The position numbers and the translations under genes are program-made. Shown here piece after piece: positions 9,180 to 18,055 of a stretch of DNA of 64,000 nt. This DNA comes from Myroides sp. JBRI-B21084 (GTDB lineage Bacteria; Bacteroidota; Bacteroidia; Flavobacteriales; Flavobacteriaceae): positions 1,798,001 to 1,862,000 of the forward strand of contig NZ_CP120653.1 of the NCBI RefSeq assembly GCF_030545015.1, given 5' to 3'. The first letter of the stretch is position 1. Every line of letters starts with the position of its first letter. The notes below the pieces were generated by a model that ran no database searches, had not been told where the DNA came from, and saw only the letters and a list, made by a program, of their open reading frames with translations.

Positions 9180-10214
9180 ATGTGGGGATTAGATGCACCT
9201 TTTTATTTCTACTTACTACTGTTAATACCAATATTAATAGCAGTTTACCTTTGGAATACCCTTTGGAAAAAAAAGAAAATTAACGAATTTGGCTCTGGTA
9301 GCTATTTAAAACGTTTAGCACCCGAAGCGTCAACCACAAGCAAACCACTTACAAAATTAATACTATTGGCAGTTGTTGTATTTGCGTTAATTATTGCTTT
9401 AGTTAATCCAAAATTTGGTACAAAAATAGAAACCGTAAAACGCCAAGGTGTTGACATAGTTTTTGCAATAGACGTTTCTAAAAGTATGTTGGCCGAAGAT
9501 ATGGCGCCAAATCGTTTAGGAAAATCAAAACAATTGGCTACACAAATCATAAACAGCTTAGCCTCTGATCGTATTGGAATTGTTGGTTACGCAGGTTCTG
9601 CATTTCCAATGTTACCTATAACTACCGATTACGGAATGGCAAAAATGTATGTTCAAGATATGAATACCGATATGGTTTCAAGCATGGGAACAGCTTTAAG
9701 CCAAGCTATTGAAGTAGGTAGTAATTACTTTGATGATCCTAAAACCAGCAAAGTAATGATATTAATTTCTGATGGTGAAGATCATGGCGAAGGTATAAAC
9801 GATGCCATTGCTATTGCAAAAGACAAAGGCATTAAAATTATTACAATTGGTGTGGGTACACCAAACGGCGGACAAATTCCTATTAAGCAAAACGGAAAAA
9901 TAGTTGATTACAAAAAAGATACCGACGGAAATAATGTAATAACCAAACTAAACGAAACTACTTTAAAAGAAATTGCCCAAGGTACAGGTGGTATTTTTAT
10001 GTATGGAAGCAATACCAATGAAGTAATACAAATTGTTGATAAAACCTTACAAAAAATAGAAAAAACCGATTTTGAATCGCAACAAATCGCCGATTTTCAA
10101 TCACAATTTCAATGGTTTATTGCTTTAGCATTACTCCTTTTAATAATTGATAGTTTAGTGTTAGAACGCCGCACCGCTTGGATGAAAAAATTAAATTTAT
10201 TTAACGAAAAATAA
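9180..10214 (+). CDS. batB: BatB: second VWA-domain membrane protein
   Basis: 344 residues, a paralog of batA with the same plan: helices at residues 7-24 and about 60-77, VWA domain with MIDAS DVSKSM near residue 96, TTDYG and DGEDHGEG, and a C-terminal helix (FIALALLLLIIDSLV). The MIDAS has lysine in place of glycine at the fourth position, which still satisfies D-x-S-x-S. One bp after batA and one bp before the TPR gene. Probably forms a membrane complex with BatA, as inferred from co-occurrence. Confidence 0.93.
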   Translation: MWGLDAPFYFYLLLLIPILIAVYLWNTLWKKKKINEFGSGSYLKRLAPEASTTSKPLTKLILLAVVVFALIIALVNPKFGTKIETVKRQGVDIVFAIDVSKSMLAEDMAPNRLGKSKQLATQIINSLASDRIGIVGYAGSAFPMLPITTDYGMAKMYVQDMNTDMVSSMGTALSQAIEVGSNYFDDPKTSKVMILISDGEDHGEGINDAIAIAKDKGIKIITIGVGTPNGGQIPIKQNGKIVDYKKDTDGNNVITKLNETTLKEIAQGTGGIFMYGSNTNEVIQIVDKTLQKIEKTDFESQQIADFQSQFQWFIALALLLLIIDSLVLERRTAWMKKLNLFNEK

Positions 10215-10215
10215 C

Positions 10216-11007
10216 ATGAAAAACCTTTGGTATATAGTTATGATACAGCTTGTTATGCTAAATGTTATTCAAGCACAATCATACAAATCACAAATTGCAA
10301 CTGGAAATAAAAGCTTTAATGTAAAAAATTACACTAAGGCAGAACACGCCTACCGTAAAGCAGCTACTAAAGAAAACCAAAACGCTGCGGCTTTATACAA
10401 TACCGCAAATAGTATTTATAAGTTACAATCTATGAACGAAGCCGTTACGGCTTACCAATCGGCATTAAAATCAGCAAAAACCAAAAATGAAAAACATCAA
10501 CTTTTTCATAATATGGGCAATGCTTTTATGAAGTTGAAAGATTATAGCAATGCCGTTGAAGCATATAAAAATGCCTTACGTAACAACCCAACCGACGAGC
10601 AAACGCGTTACAATTATGCGTTAGCTAAAAAAATGCAAAAAGAAAATCCAGATCAAAACAAAAACAACAAACAAAATCAGGATCAGAACAAAGACAAAAA
10701 AGATCAGGATAAAAAAGACGACCAAAACAAAGATCAGAAAGAAAAGAACGATCAGAATAAAGATAAAAAAGAAGACAAAGGCGATCAGGATAAAAAAGAC
10801 CAACAAAACAATAATAACAAAGAAAACCAAAAAGAAAAAGAGCAACCAAAACCTTCACCACAACAACAAAAACAAAACCAGTCTAAACAACAAATGGATA
10901 ACATTTTAAAAGCGTTAGACAATCATGAAAAAGGAGTACGCGAGCGCATACAAGGGCGTGAACAAAAAGGCAAACCTGTAACAACCCCAACAACTAAAGA
11001 TTGGTAA
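10216..11007 (+). CDS. batC: BatC: TPR protein with a charged low-complexity tail
   Basis: 263 residues: signal peptide ending near IQAQ, about three tetratricopeptide repeats (residues 25-140; YTKAEHAYRKAATKE, NEAVTAYQSALKSAK, YSNAVEAYKNALRNNP), then about 75 residues made almost wholly of K, D, Q, N and E, and a short conserved end (MDNILKALDNHEKGVRERIQG). The TPRs are a protein-docking surface in the periplasm; the tail is likely disordered. One bp downstream of batB and 4 bp upstream of batD. Confidence 0.88.
   Translation: MKNLWYIVMIQLVMLNVIQAQSYKSQIATGNKSFNVKNYTKAEHAYRKAATKENQNAAALYNTANSIYKLQSMNEAVTAYQSALKSAKTKNEKHQLFHNMGNAFMKLKDYSNAVEAYKNALRNNPTDEQTRYNYALAKKMQKENPDQNKNNKQNQDQNKDKKDQDKKDDQNKDQKEKNDQNKDKKEDKGDQDKKDQQNNNNKENQKEKEQPKPSPQQQKQNQSKQQMDNILKALDNHEKGVRERIQGREQKGKPVTTPTTKDW
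10641..10840 (+). repeat. Purine-rich low-complexity repeat inside batC
   Basis: The region encoding the K/D/Q/N/E tail is built of imperfect short units such as gatcagaacaaagac. An 18-bp unit (gatcaggataaaaaagac) is exact at 10702-10719 and 10783-10800. It is an expandable coding repeat with no spacer structure. Confidence 0.8.
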
Positions 11008-11011
11008 ACCT

Positions 11012-12844
11012 ATGATAAACAAACAGTTTATATATACACTTTGTGCATTATTTACAAGCATTTTTACATGGGCACAATTGCAATTTTACACTCAAGTAAG
11101 TGATCAATCTATTGGTATAAATCAAGTGATAGAGGTACGCTTTACTATGAACGAAGATGGAGATGATTTTAAACGACCATCGTTTGAAAATTTTGAAATT
11201 TTAGGTGGTCCCATGCAATCAGTTAACCATAATTGGATAAACGGAAATACCAGTATGGAAAAAAGTTTTTCGTTTTATATTCAACCTAAAAAAAAGGGAA
11301 CATTAACAATTGGTTCGGCATATATTACTTTTGAAGGTAAGTTGTACAAAACAAAACCATTAAGCATAAAAGTAGGCGATGCAGTTCAAGAACAACCACG
11401 CCAACAACAACGTCGTCGTGATCCATTTGCTATTTTCGATGAAATGGAAGAAGAACTATTGCGCCGCCAAAGACAAAGGCAACCTCAACTACCTAAAAAC
11501 ATTGGTCAAGGCATTCATTTGGTAGCAAAAGTTTCAAAAAACAGCGTATATGTTAACCAACCCATAACAGTTGAATACGGTTTATATGTTAGCGACCAAT
11601 CAGGCTTTAACACATTAGCTATTAAGCAAATGCCTAAGTTTAAAAACTTTTGGAATCATACCATCGATTTAAAACAAGAAGCTGTTTCACGTGCCGAATT
11701 AAATGGAAAAAGCTATCGTTATTTACCGTTACAAAAAGCTGTTTTATTACCACAAAAAGATGGCGCTTTAAAGGTTGATGCATTTGTAGTTGAATTAGAC
11801 GAGCAGTATTACACAGGCCGAACTGATGTTTTTGGAACCCCTGAAATTGGTTTACGAAAAAAAACATATTCATCGGGTTCAAAAACAATACGAGTAAAAC
11901 CGTTACCTATTACAAACCAACCCGTAAATTACACAGGTGCGGTAGGTGCTTTTAATTTTACGGTAAACGCAAACAAAACATCTTTAAAAGCTAACGAACC
12001 TTTAGAATTAACCCTAAGCGTTCAAGGAAAGGGTAATTTAGATTTATTAACATTGCCAAAACCCGAAGCACCAACTGCTTTGGAGCTTTATGATCCCGAA
12101 AAAATAAACCGTGTAACTAATAGTATTTCGGCTGGAATGGAAGGCACCGTTGCCGAAAAATACGTAATTGTACCGCAATACAAAGGCACATATACCATTG
12201 CTCCTATTGCTTTTTCGTATTTTGATACCGCTACAAGTTCCTATAAAACAATAACGTCGCAACCTATTTTAATTCAAGTAACCGAAGGTCCTGAATTACC
12301 TAGAAACGGTTCTTTAAACAATAAAAATACCGTTACAAGTAAGTTAGAAATACAACCATTAAACCCAACAATTAAATGGTTTAACAGTAATTTCATCACT
12401 CAAAACAAAATGTTTTATGTTTGGTGGTTAGCGCCTTTACTACTTTTACCAATAGTTTTTATAGCTAAAAATGCATCCGACAAAAAAGGAAGCGATATTA
12501 ACGGAAACAAATTAAAAGCTAATAACAAACTAGCTAAAAAATATTTATTGGCAGCCAAAATGCAAATAGGTAACAAAGAAGCTTTTTACGAAGCCTTAGA
12601 ACGTTGCTTACACAATTATTTAAAAGCAAAATTAAAAATTGAAACTACCGAAATGAGTAACGATACCATTACCGAATTGTTACAAAACAACCAAATTAGC
12701 AATGAAGATGTATCGACCTTTATATCGATAAAAACAACCTGTGAAATGGCTCGATACGCACAAATGGACATTCAAACCATGCAAAACGATTACGATTTGG
12801 CAGTTCAGTTAATTCAATCAATAGATAAACAAATTAAAAAGTAA
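11012..12844 (+). CDS. batD: BatD: large periplasmic Oxygen-tolerance protein
   Basis: 610 residues: signal peptide (YTLCALFTSIFTWAQ), a long region of beta-sandwich repeats typical of BatD (VSDQSIGINQVIEVRFTMN; VSKNSVYVNQPITVEYGLYV; NANKTSLKANEPLELTLSVQ, three recurring openings near residues 25, 170 and 320), a single membrane helix near residues 468-487 (WWLAPLLLLPIVFIAK) and a helical cytoplasmic tail of about 115 residues. An Arg/Gln-rich linker lies near residues 125-160. Part of the Bat membrane complex; 4 bp after batC and 1 bp before batE. Confidence 0.93.
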   Translation: MINKQFIYTLCALFTSIFTWAQLQFYTQVSDQSIGINQVIEVRFTMNEDGDDFKRPSFENFEILGGPMQSVNHNWINGNTSMEKSFSFYIQPKKKGTLTIGSAYITFEGKLYKTKPLSIKVGDAVQEQPRQQQRRRDPFAIFDEMEEELLRRQRQRQPQLPKNIGQGIHLVAKVSKNSVYVNQPITVEYGLYVSDQSGFNTLAIKQMPKFKNFWNHTIDLKQEAVSRAELNGKSYRYLPLQKAVLLPQKDGALKVDAFVVELDEQYYTGRTDVFGTPEIGLRKKTYSSGSKTIRVKPLPITNQPVNYTGAVGAFNFTVNANKTSLKANEPLELTLSVQGKGNLDLLTLPKPEAPTALELYDPEKINRVTNSISAGMEGTVAEKYVIVPQYKGTYTIAPIAFSYFDTATSSYKTITSQPILIQVTEGPELPRNGSLNNKNTVTSKLEIQPLNPTIKWFNSNFITQNKMFYVWWLAPLLLLPIVFIAKNASDKKGSDINGNKLKANNKLAKKYLLAAKMQIGNKEAFYEALERCLHNYLKAKLKIETTEMSNDTITELLQNNQISNEDVSTFISIKTTCEMARYAQMDIQTMQNDYDLAVQLIQSIDKQIKK

Positions 12845-12845
12845 T

Positions 12846-13604
12846 ATGAAACAGTTAATCTTGCTTTTTTTAAGTTTACTTTTTTCTTTTCAACTATTTG
12901 CAAAAGAAAACAACGATGTGCTTTTTAGTAAAGGAATAAAAGCTTTTAACCAGAAAGATTACGAAACATCGGCACAGATTTTTGAAAACCTTCTTAATGG
13001 TGATTCTTTAAACGCAGCTTTACACTATAATTTAGGTACAAGCTATTTAAGGTTACAAAATACCCCATTAAGCATCTATCATTTAGAAAAAGCGTTAAAA
13101 ATAAAACCTGAATACGAACCAGCACGCATTAATTTACATTTTGCCGAAAAACTTAAAACAAAAATTACAAAAGGCAATTTGCCAATTCCGCAAAAACAAA
13201 TGTTATACAGCGTTTTTAATTTTTTACAACCAAACACTTGGGCGTATTTGGCAATTGCAAACATGCTTATAACTGTAATTGCATTAGTAAGTTATCGTTT
13301 AATTACAAATGTAACTTCTAAAAAAGTTCTTTTTACGCTTAGTATTTTCACATTGCTTGTAAGTTTAGGTTGTTATTTTGTGTCAAGAAACCAGTCAAAT
13401 TATTTGTTAACGAACAATTATGTTATTGTAAATAATAAAGATGTTTTGTTAATGAACGAACCTAGAACAGTTGCAAAAATATACAGTACCTTACCCCAAG
13501 GCGAAAAAGGATTTATACAAGAAGAAACCAATCAATGGATTAAAATTCAGTTGCCTAACGATAGCATTGGCTGGGTAGAAAAAAACAAAGTTTTAAAATT
13601 TTAA
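12846..13604 (+). CDS. batE: BatE: TPR and SH3-like membrane protein
   Basis: 252 residues: signal peptide (LLFLSLLFSFQLFA), two to three TPRs (residues 28-100; NQKDYETSAQIFENLLNGD, AALHYNLGTSYLRLQN), two membrane helices (about 128-150 and 160-180) and a C-terminal bacterial SH3 domain (VLLMNEPRTVAKIYSTLPQ to WIKIQLPNDSIGWVEK). It is the last gene of the operon and is followed at once by a terminator. SH3 domains of this type bind peptides or peptidoglycan. Confidence 0.9.
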   Translation: MKQLILLFLSLLFSFQLFAKENNDVLFSKGIKAFNQKDYETSAQIFENLLNGDSLNAALHYNLGTSYLRLQNTPLSIYHLEKALKIKPEYEPARINLHFAEKLKTKITKGNLPIPQKQMLYSVFNFLQPNTWAYLAIANMLITVIALVSYRLITNVTSKKVLFTLSIFTLLVSLGCYFVSRNQSNYLLTNNYVIVNNKDVLLMNEPRTVAKIYSTLPQGEKGFIQEETNQWIKIQLPNDSIGWVEKNKVLKF

Positions 13605-13638
13605 AAAAAATGGTAAGCAAAATGTCTTACCATTTTTT
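13605..13638 (+). terminator. Terminator of the Bat operon
   Basis: Arms aaaaaatggtaag (13605-13617) and cttaccatttttt (13626-13638), 13 bp perfect, 8-nt loop, with a T-tract, directly after the batE stop codon. Confidence 0.88.
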
Positions 13639-13664
13639 ATTGTTACTTTTAATAAAAGTTAATC

Positions 13665-14960
13665 ATGAATCAACATACCACCTTAACTCTAGAAACCTTA
13701 CAAACATCATTTTTAAAATGGCGCAATTTTTCTTTAAATGATCGCATTTCAATTGTAAAAAGTATAAAAGAAAAGTTACTTCAAAACAAATACAAATACG
13801 CACACGCCATAACTACCGACATGAACAAACCCATAAAACAAGCCATTGCCGAGGTTGAGAAATGTGCCTATTTATGTGAATATTATATTGAAAAAGCGCC
13901 GCAATTTTTACAAAATCAAGAAATTTCTACTAATTGGCAAAAAAGTTATGTAGCCTTTCGTCCGTTGGGTGTACTATTAGGCGTAATGCCTTGGAATTTT
14001 CCTTTTTGGCAAGTATTTAGGTTTGTAATTCCAAACTTACTAACAGGTAATGTATTTGTATTAAAACACGCAAGTAACGTGCCTTTAAGTGCACAAGCAT
14101 TAGACGATGTTTTTAATGTTGATACCATTTCTTTTCCTATTTATAAAAATTTACCTATAAATAGTAGCGAAGTTGCACAAGTAATTGCACATCCAATAAT
14201 TAAAGCAATTTCGTTAACTGGAAGCGAAAATGCAGGAAAATCGGTTGCCGAAACAGCAGGAAAGTATCTTAAAAAATGTGTTTTAGAATTAGGCGGAAGC
14301 AACGCTTTTATTGTATTAAACGATGCCGATTTAAACTATGCAGCCGAAAAAGCAGTGATTGCCCGTATGCAAAATGCCGGACAAAGTTGTATTGCCGCAA
14401 AACGCTTTTTAGTACATGAAAATGTTTACGAACAATTTACAAACTTGTTTAAACAAAAACTTGAAGGTTTAATTTTAGGCGACAAATACGATGAAAAAGT
14501 AACATTTGGAGCTATGGCAAGAGAAGATTTAGCAATAGAATTACAAAATCAGCTAGAACAAAGCATTGCAATGGGTGCTAAAATTGTATCGGGTGGTAAA
14601 CGCAATGGTGCTTTTTTTGAACCTACGTTAGTTACCAACATAAGTATTGACATGCCTGTTTTTAATGAAGAAACATTTGGACCGATAGCTGCTATAATGC
14701 CTTTTAAAACCATTGATGACGCTATTGTTTTAAGCAACAAATCAAACTTTGGGCTAGGTGCAAGTATTTTTACAGCAAATCCTGAGCAATTAACCAATTA
14801 TTTGCATTTGTTTGATGAAGGCGCTTTGTTTATAAACGAAATGATTGCTTCGGACCCACATTTGCCTTTTGGTGGAATTAAAAATTCTGGTTACGGACGC
14901 GAATTATCGCATTTTGCTTTTTATGAATTTGCAAATATTCAAACCGTTGTAATACAGTAA
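13665..14960 (+). CDS. NAD(P)-dependent aldehyde dehydrogenase (succinate-semialdehyde dehydrogenase-like)
   Basis: 431 residues, somewhat short for the superfamily (usually 450-500), the N-terminal arm being trimmed. Seen: MPWNFPFWQ cofactor segment, SLTGSENAGKSV, catalytic glutamate in ELGGSNAF, catalytic cysteine in NAGQSCIAAKRF, and the late EETFGPIAAIMPF. The closest remembered group is the Sad/GabD-like succinate-semialdehyde dehydrogenases, oxidising short semialdehydes to acids; substrate is a guess. Stop at 14958-14960 is directly followed by the last codon of the convergent recO, leaving no intergenic base. Confidence 0.85.
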   Translation: MNQHTTLTLETLQTSFLKWRNFSLNDRISIVKSIKEKLLQNKYKYAHAITTDMNKPIKQAIAEVEKCAYLCEYYIEKAPQFLQNQEISTNWQKSYVAFRPLGVLLGVMPWNFPFWQVFRFVIPNLLTGNVFVLKHASNVPLSAQALDDVFNVDTISFPIYKNLPINSSEVAQVIAHPIIKAISLTGSENAGKSVAETAGKYLKKCVLELGGSNAFIVLNDADLNYAAEKAVIARMQNAGQSCIAAKRFLVHENVYEQFTNLFKQKLEGLILGDKYDEKVTFGAMAREDLAIELQNQLEQSIAMGAKIVSGGKRNGAFFEPTLVTNISIDMPVFNEETFGPIAAIMPFKTIDDAIVLSNKSNFGLGASIFTANPEQLTNYLHLFDEGALFINEMIASDPHLPFGGIKNSGYGRELSHFAFYEFANIQTVVIQ

Positions 14961-15671
14961 TTAAAAAAGTTCTGTAAGTATTTCAATTGATTTTACTTGT
15001 TTAAAACCAGCGATATGAATTTCGTAATACGCAATTAAAAGTTTTAAAACTGTTCTGCGCTCTGTATTGGTAAAGGTATTTTTAAGATTAAAAAGCGAAA
15101 TTGAAAATAATTTTCTAAACAAAACTGTTTCAGCTTCGTTTAAACAATTAGGAGTGAAATGATTGGTAAAACTACCTTCGTGCGGATTAAAATAAATAGA
15201 ATTTTGGTCTGAATCATCGGGATAAAAACCTAAATATTTTGTTGTTTGTAGCAAAAACCACAAATGAAAATCGGCGGTAAAAGGGTGTTCATCAAACCAA
15301 ATTAAAGCGGTTTTTAAAAACAGAAAAAGTTCGTTATTAGGTAAATCGTCTTTAATGCTATAACTTAAAACTTCGGCCAAAAAAATACTTACTGTGTTTT
15401 TGTAAAAATCAACCGAAATAGTTTGGTATGCGTAAGCCAATTTTAATTCGCTAATATATTCTAACGATGCCTTATTTTTATGTAAAGCATCAATATGTAA
15501 CAAATTTAACGACTGAAAATAAGCGCTGTTTAAACCCTTGTTTTTTGCAGAAAAAGCATTGCGAATAAAGTATGTTTTTAAACCAAAATGTTGTGTAAAA
15601 CACTTTACCACCAAGCTTTTTTCTTGATAGCGCAACGCATTTAAAACAACCGCTTGGGTTTTAACCTGCAT
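14961..15671 (-). CDS. recO: DNA repair protein RecO
   Basis: 236 residues. The N-terminal OB-fold opening MQVKTQAVVLNALRYQEKSLVVKCFTQ is diagnostic of RecO (residues 1-80; here split: MQVKTQAVVLNALRY then KSLVVKCFT). The remainder is helical. RecO works with RecR and RecF to load RecA on single-stranded DNA in gap repair. The zinc-finger cysteines of longer RecO proteins are not evident, as usual in this phylum. Start ATG overlaps the porZ stop by one base (TAATG on the minus strand), so translation is coupled to porZ. Confidence 0.9.
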   Translation of the reverse strand: MQVKTQAVVLNALRYQEKSLVVKCFTQHFGLKTYFIRNAFSAKNKGLNSAYFQSLNLLHIDALHKNKASLEYISELKLAYAYQTISVDFYKNTVSIFLAEVLSYSIKDDLPNNELFLFLKTALIWFDEHPFTADFHLWFLLQTTKYLGFYPDDSDQNSIYFNPHEGSFTNHFTPNCLNEAETVLFRKLFSISLFNLKNTFTNTERRTVLKLLIAYYEIHIAGFKQVKSIEILTELF

Positions 15672-17941
15672 TAGCGTATAATCATAACTTTTTTAACCGT
15701 ATCTAAACCACCGTCTTGCGATGAAATAAATATCATATAAACGCCCGATGGTACTTTAGCACCTGAAAAATTTAAAGTATTCCAAGTTACAGTTCCACCC
15801 AACGATTTGGTTTCAAACACTAAATTTCCAGCTACATCGGTAATTTTAACGTTGGCATCGCTTACTAAACCGCTAATCTTTACATCTCCTGTAAAGCCAG
15901 GTTTCACCGGATTTGGATACACTTTAACAGCATCTAAAGTAGTAGTTGGCGTTGTTGCAAAGTTTTTTAAAGATACAATACCATTGCGCGATACAAAAAA
16001 CACTTCACCTGTAGTGCCGTCTATAGTAATTGCGGTAATGTCATTACTTGGTAAAGGCGAATTTTCTGGCGTAAATTTGTAAATGGTTTCATATGTATCG
16101 GATATCAAAAACACACCCGACTCTGCAATTGACACCCATTTATTATTTGATCCATCAACAGTAATGGTTAAAATATTTTGTTCGTAAAATAATTCTTCTG
16201 CCTGCCCCTCGTGCTCAATTACAATATTTGTAGGATTTAGCTGCGAACTAGTTAAAAACTGATCTACATTTTTAATAACTCGTAAGCCTTTTGATGTACC
16301 TATCCATAATTCGTTATTATAATCTAACGCAACTGCTTGTACATTATCACTTGGTAAATTATGTGTTGATGTTATTTGCATGGCTTTGTTACTACGCGTT
16401 TCGTTAAATGCATACAAACCTCCTAATCGGCTACCAAACCATTTGGTACTGTTTTTATCGATTACTGGCTGTAAGTACGAACTTCCAAAAGGGCTTCCAA
16501 TTAAAACATTTGAAGTGTATTTATTCCATTGATTATTTTTATCAATAGTAATTAAAGCAGGATTTGTAATAGTATTAGTCATCCAACCAGTACCATTTTT
16601 ATCAAAAGTTACCCCGTACACACGAACATCGTTAGGTATTAATGGCTCTAAAACATCGGTATTTTGATCGTTATAAACGGTAAGTTGTTGCTGGTTTATA
16701 TCCCAAATTCCTAAACCATCGTGAAACGTACTTATATAGGCAAAATTTGGTTTTTGTGGATTAAAACTAACATTTACAGTTGCATTTAAACCATTTAATT
16801 GCGCATTACTAATATGCTGCCAATTCTCTAAGTTTTTTAATGTACTAATGCCGTATTTTGTTAATCCATTAGGCTCGTAAGGATTCATATCTACACCATA
16901 ACCGCCAAAAGTTACCCATAAATCTTTATTGTTAAGTACCGCTGCAGAAACATTATTACTTAGCGGACCACTAGGCGAAATAGCTTCGGGTTGTTTGGTT
17001 GAAGAAGGCACTTTTAAGGCTCCATTTGTATTCGTAGCTACAAAATAATTTCCGTTAGAGAAAGTTGCATCTGCAACACCGCCTTTTTCGGTAAATGAAT
17101 AAGTAAATTCGTTATAAACAATTAAGTTGGTACTACGCAAACGCGCCGCTTCTTTTGTAATTTCAATTAAAACATCGCCCGAAACAGAAAACTTTTTAAA
17201 TCCTTCCCAAACCAAATCAATATTTTCTATAACATTTGTTTCAGAAATGGTATTTAACGATAAATTTTCTTTTACACCAATAAGTTTTCCTGCAAAAGTG
17301 GTTACATCTAACCAATTATTAAAATCAATTACTTGCCAATTATTGTAATCAATTAAATTAGTGTTCATTAAGGCTTTTTTTAGTCCTTCGTTTTCAACCG
17401 TTGCAAACATTTGATTGTTAAAAATAGCTATACTTGCAACGTTTGCCATTTCGCCTCCAACCGCAACGTAATAGGTATCGCCAAAATGATTATCGTTTAA
17501 ACGTACAGCTGTAATACCATAACCAGTTGCCAAGTATGCAAAACCGCCTTGAAAAATTATTTTATTAATTATTTTTTGATTATCGGGAATGTTTGTTTTA
17601 GTAAAAATATCGTTTAAATGATATATTTTATCTGCAGCTAAATCTATTAATGCAACTTTACCGTTTTTACTACCAACTACAATTTTTTTGTATTCTTTAG
17701 AGTATCCAAGCGTGTTTATTTCATCAATTTTTAAACCGCTTATGGTGTTGTAAATATGGGTTTCTTTACTATTTTCGTTATAAGCAAACACAGCGTTATC
17801 TGTTGCAAAATAAATATTTTGATTGTCTTTTTCTACCGCAGTATTTTCTTGGTACGAGTAATATCCTTTCCACAACTGGTTGGTTTGTGCCGTTGAAACA
17901 AACGAAACTAAAAAGAAAAAAAGTTGATAATAAAATTTCAT
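15671..17941 (-). CDS. porZ: PorZ-like beta-propeller protein of the type IX secretion system
   Basis: 756 residues: signal peptide (LFFFLVSFVSTAQ), two runs of propeller blades with two-component-regulator-propeller motifs (DNQNIYFATDNAVFAYN; YNNELWIGTSKGLRVIKN; DVFFVSRNGIVSLKN-like), and a C-terminal type A sorting domain from about residue 680 (VYPNPVKPGFTG ... SGVYMIFI ... KKVMIIR). PorZ is a cell-surface part of the T9SS attachment complex that delivers anionic lipopolysaccharide for cargo anchoring. Position upstream of recO fits remembered flavobacterial gene order. A generic T9SS-exported propeller is the alternative. Confidence 0.75.
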   Translation of the reverse strand: MKFYYQLFFFLVSFVSTAQTNQLWKGYYSYQENTAVEKDNQNIYFATDNAVFAYNENSKETHIYNTISGLKIDEINTLGYSKEYKKIVVGSKNGKVALIDLAADKIYHLNDIFTKTNIPDNQKIINKIIFQGGFAYLATGYGITAVRLNDNHFGDTYYVAVGGEMANVASIAIFNNQMFATVENEGLKKALMNTNLIDYNNWQVIDFNNWLDVTTFAGKLIGVKENLSLNTISETNVIENIDLVWEGFKKFSVSGDVLIEITKEAARLRSTNLIVYNEFTYSFTEKGGVADATFSNGNYFVATNTNGALKVPSSTKQPEAISPSGPLSNNVSAAVLNNKDLWVTFGGYGVDMNPYEPNGLTKYGISTLKNLENWQHISNAQLNGLNATVNVSFNPQKPNFAYISTFHDGLGIWDINQQQLTVYNDQNTDVLEPLIPNDVRVYGVTFDKNGTGWMTNTITNPALITIDKNNQWNKYTSNVLIGSPFGSSYLQPVIDKNSTKWFGSRLGGLYAFNETRSNKAMQITSTHNLPSDNVQAVALDYNNELWIGTSKGLRVIKNVDQFLTSSQLNPTNIVIEHEGQAEELFYEQNILTITVDGSNNKWVSIAESGVFLISDTYETIYKFTPENSPLPSNDITAITIDGTTGEVFFVSRNGIVSLKNFATTPTTTLDAVKVYPNPVKPGFTGDVKISGLVSDANVKITDVAGNLVFETKSLGGTVTWNTLNFSGAKVPSGVYMIFISSQDGGLDTVKKVMIIR

Positions 17942-18019
17942 ACAAATGTGATTTCAAATAATGAAACGTTTTTTTTATAAAAATAGTATAAATTAAGATA
18001 CGTATTGCAAGGAAATAAA

Positions 18020-18049
18020 AAAAGTCGATTTTAAAAAAAATCGACTTTT
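18020..18049 (-). terminator. Terminator of the trans-sulfuration gene
   Basis: Arms aaaagtcgatttt (18020-18032) and aaaatcgactttt (18037-18049), 13 bp with a 4-nt loop and flanking A/T tracts. It follows the minus-strand stop at 18056 and separates that gene from porZ. Confidence 0.85.
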
Positions 18050-18055
18050 AAAAAT

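Noticed and set aside
10641..10840. Possible CRISPR or satellite array in batC
   Set aside because: Units are imperfect, contiguous and in frame with the batC coding sequence, with no spacers of regular length.
10621..10861. Minus-strand open frames opposite batC encoding strings of hydrophobic residues
   Set aside because: They are complements of the Lys/Asp/Gln/Asn repeat of batC; the apparent membrane protein is an artefact of AT-rich low complexity.
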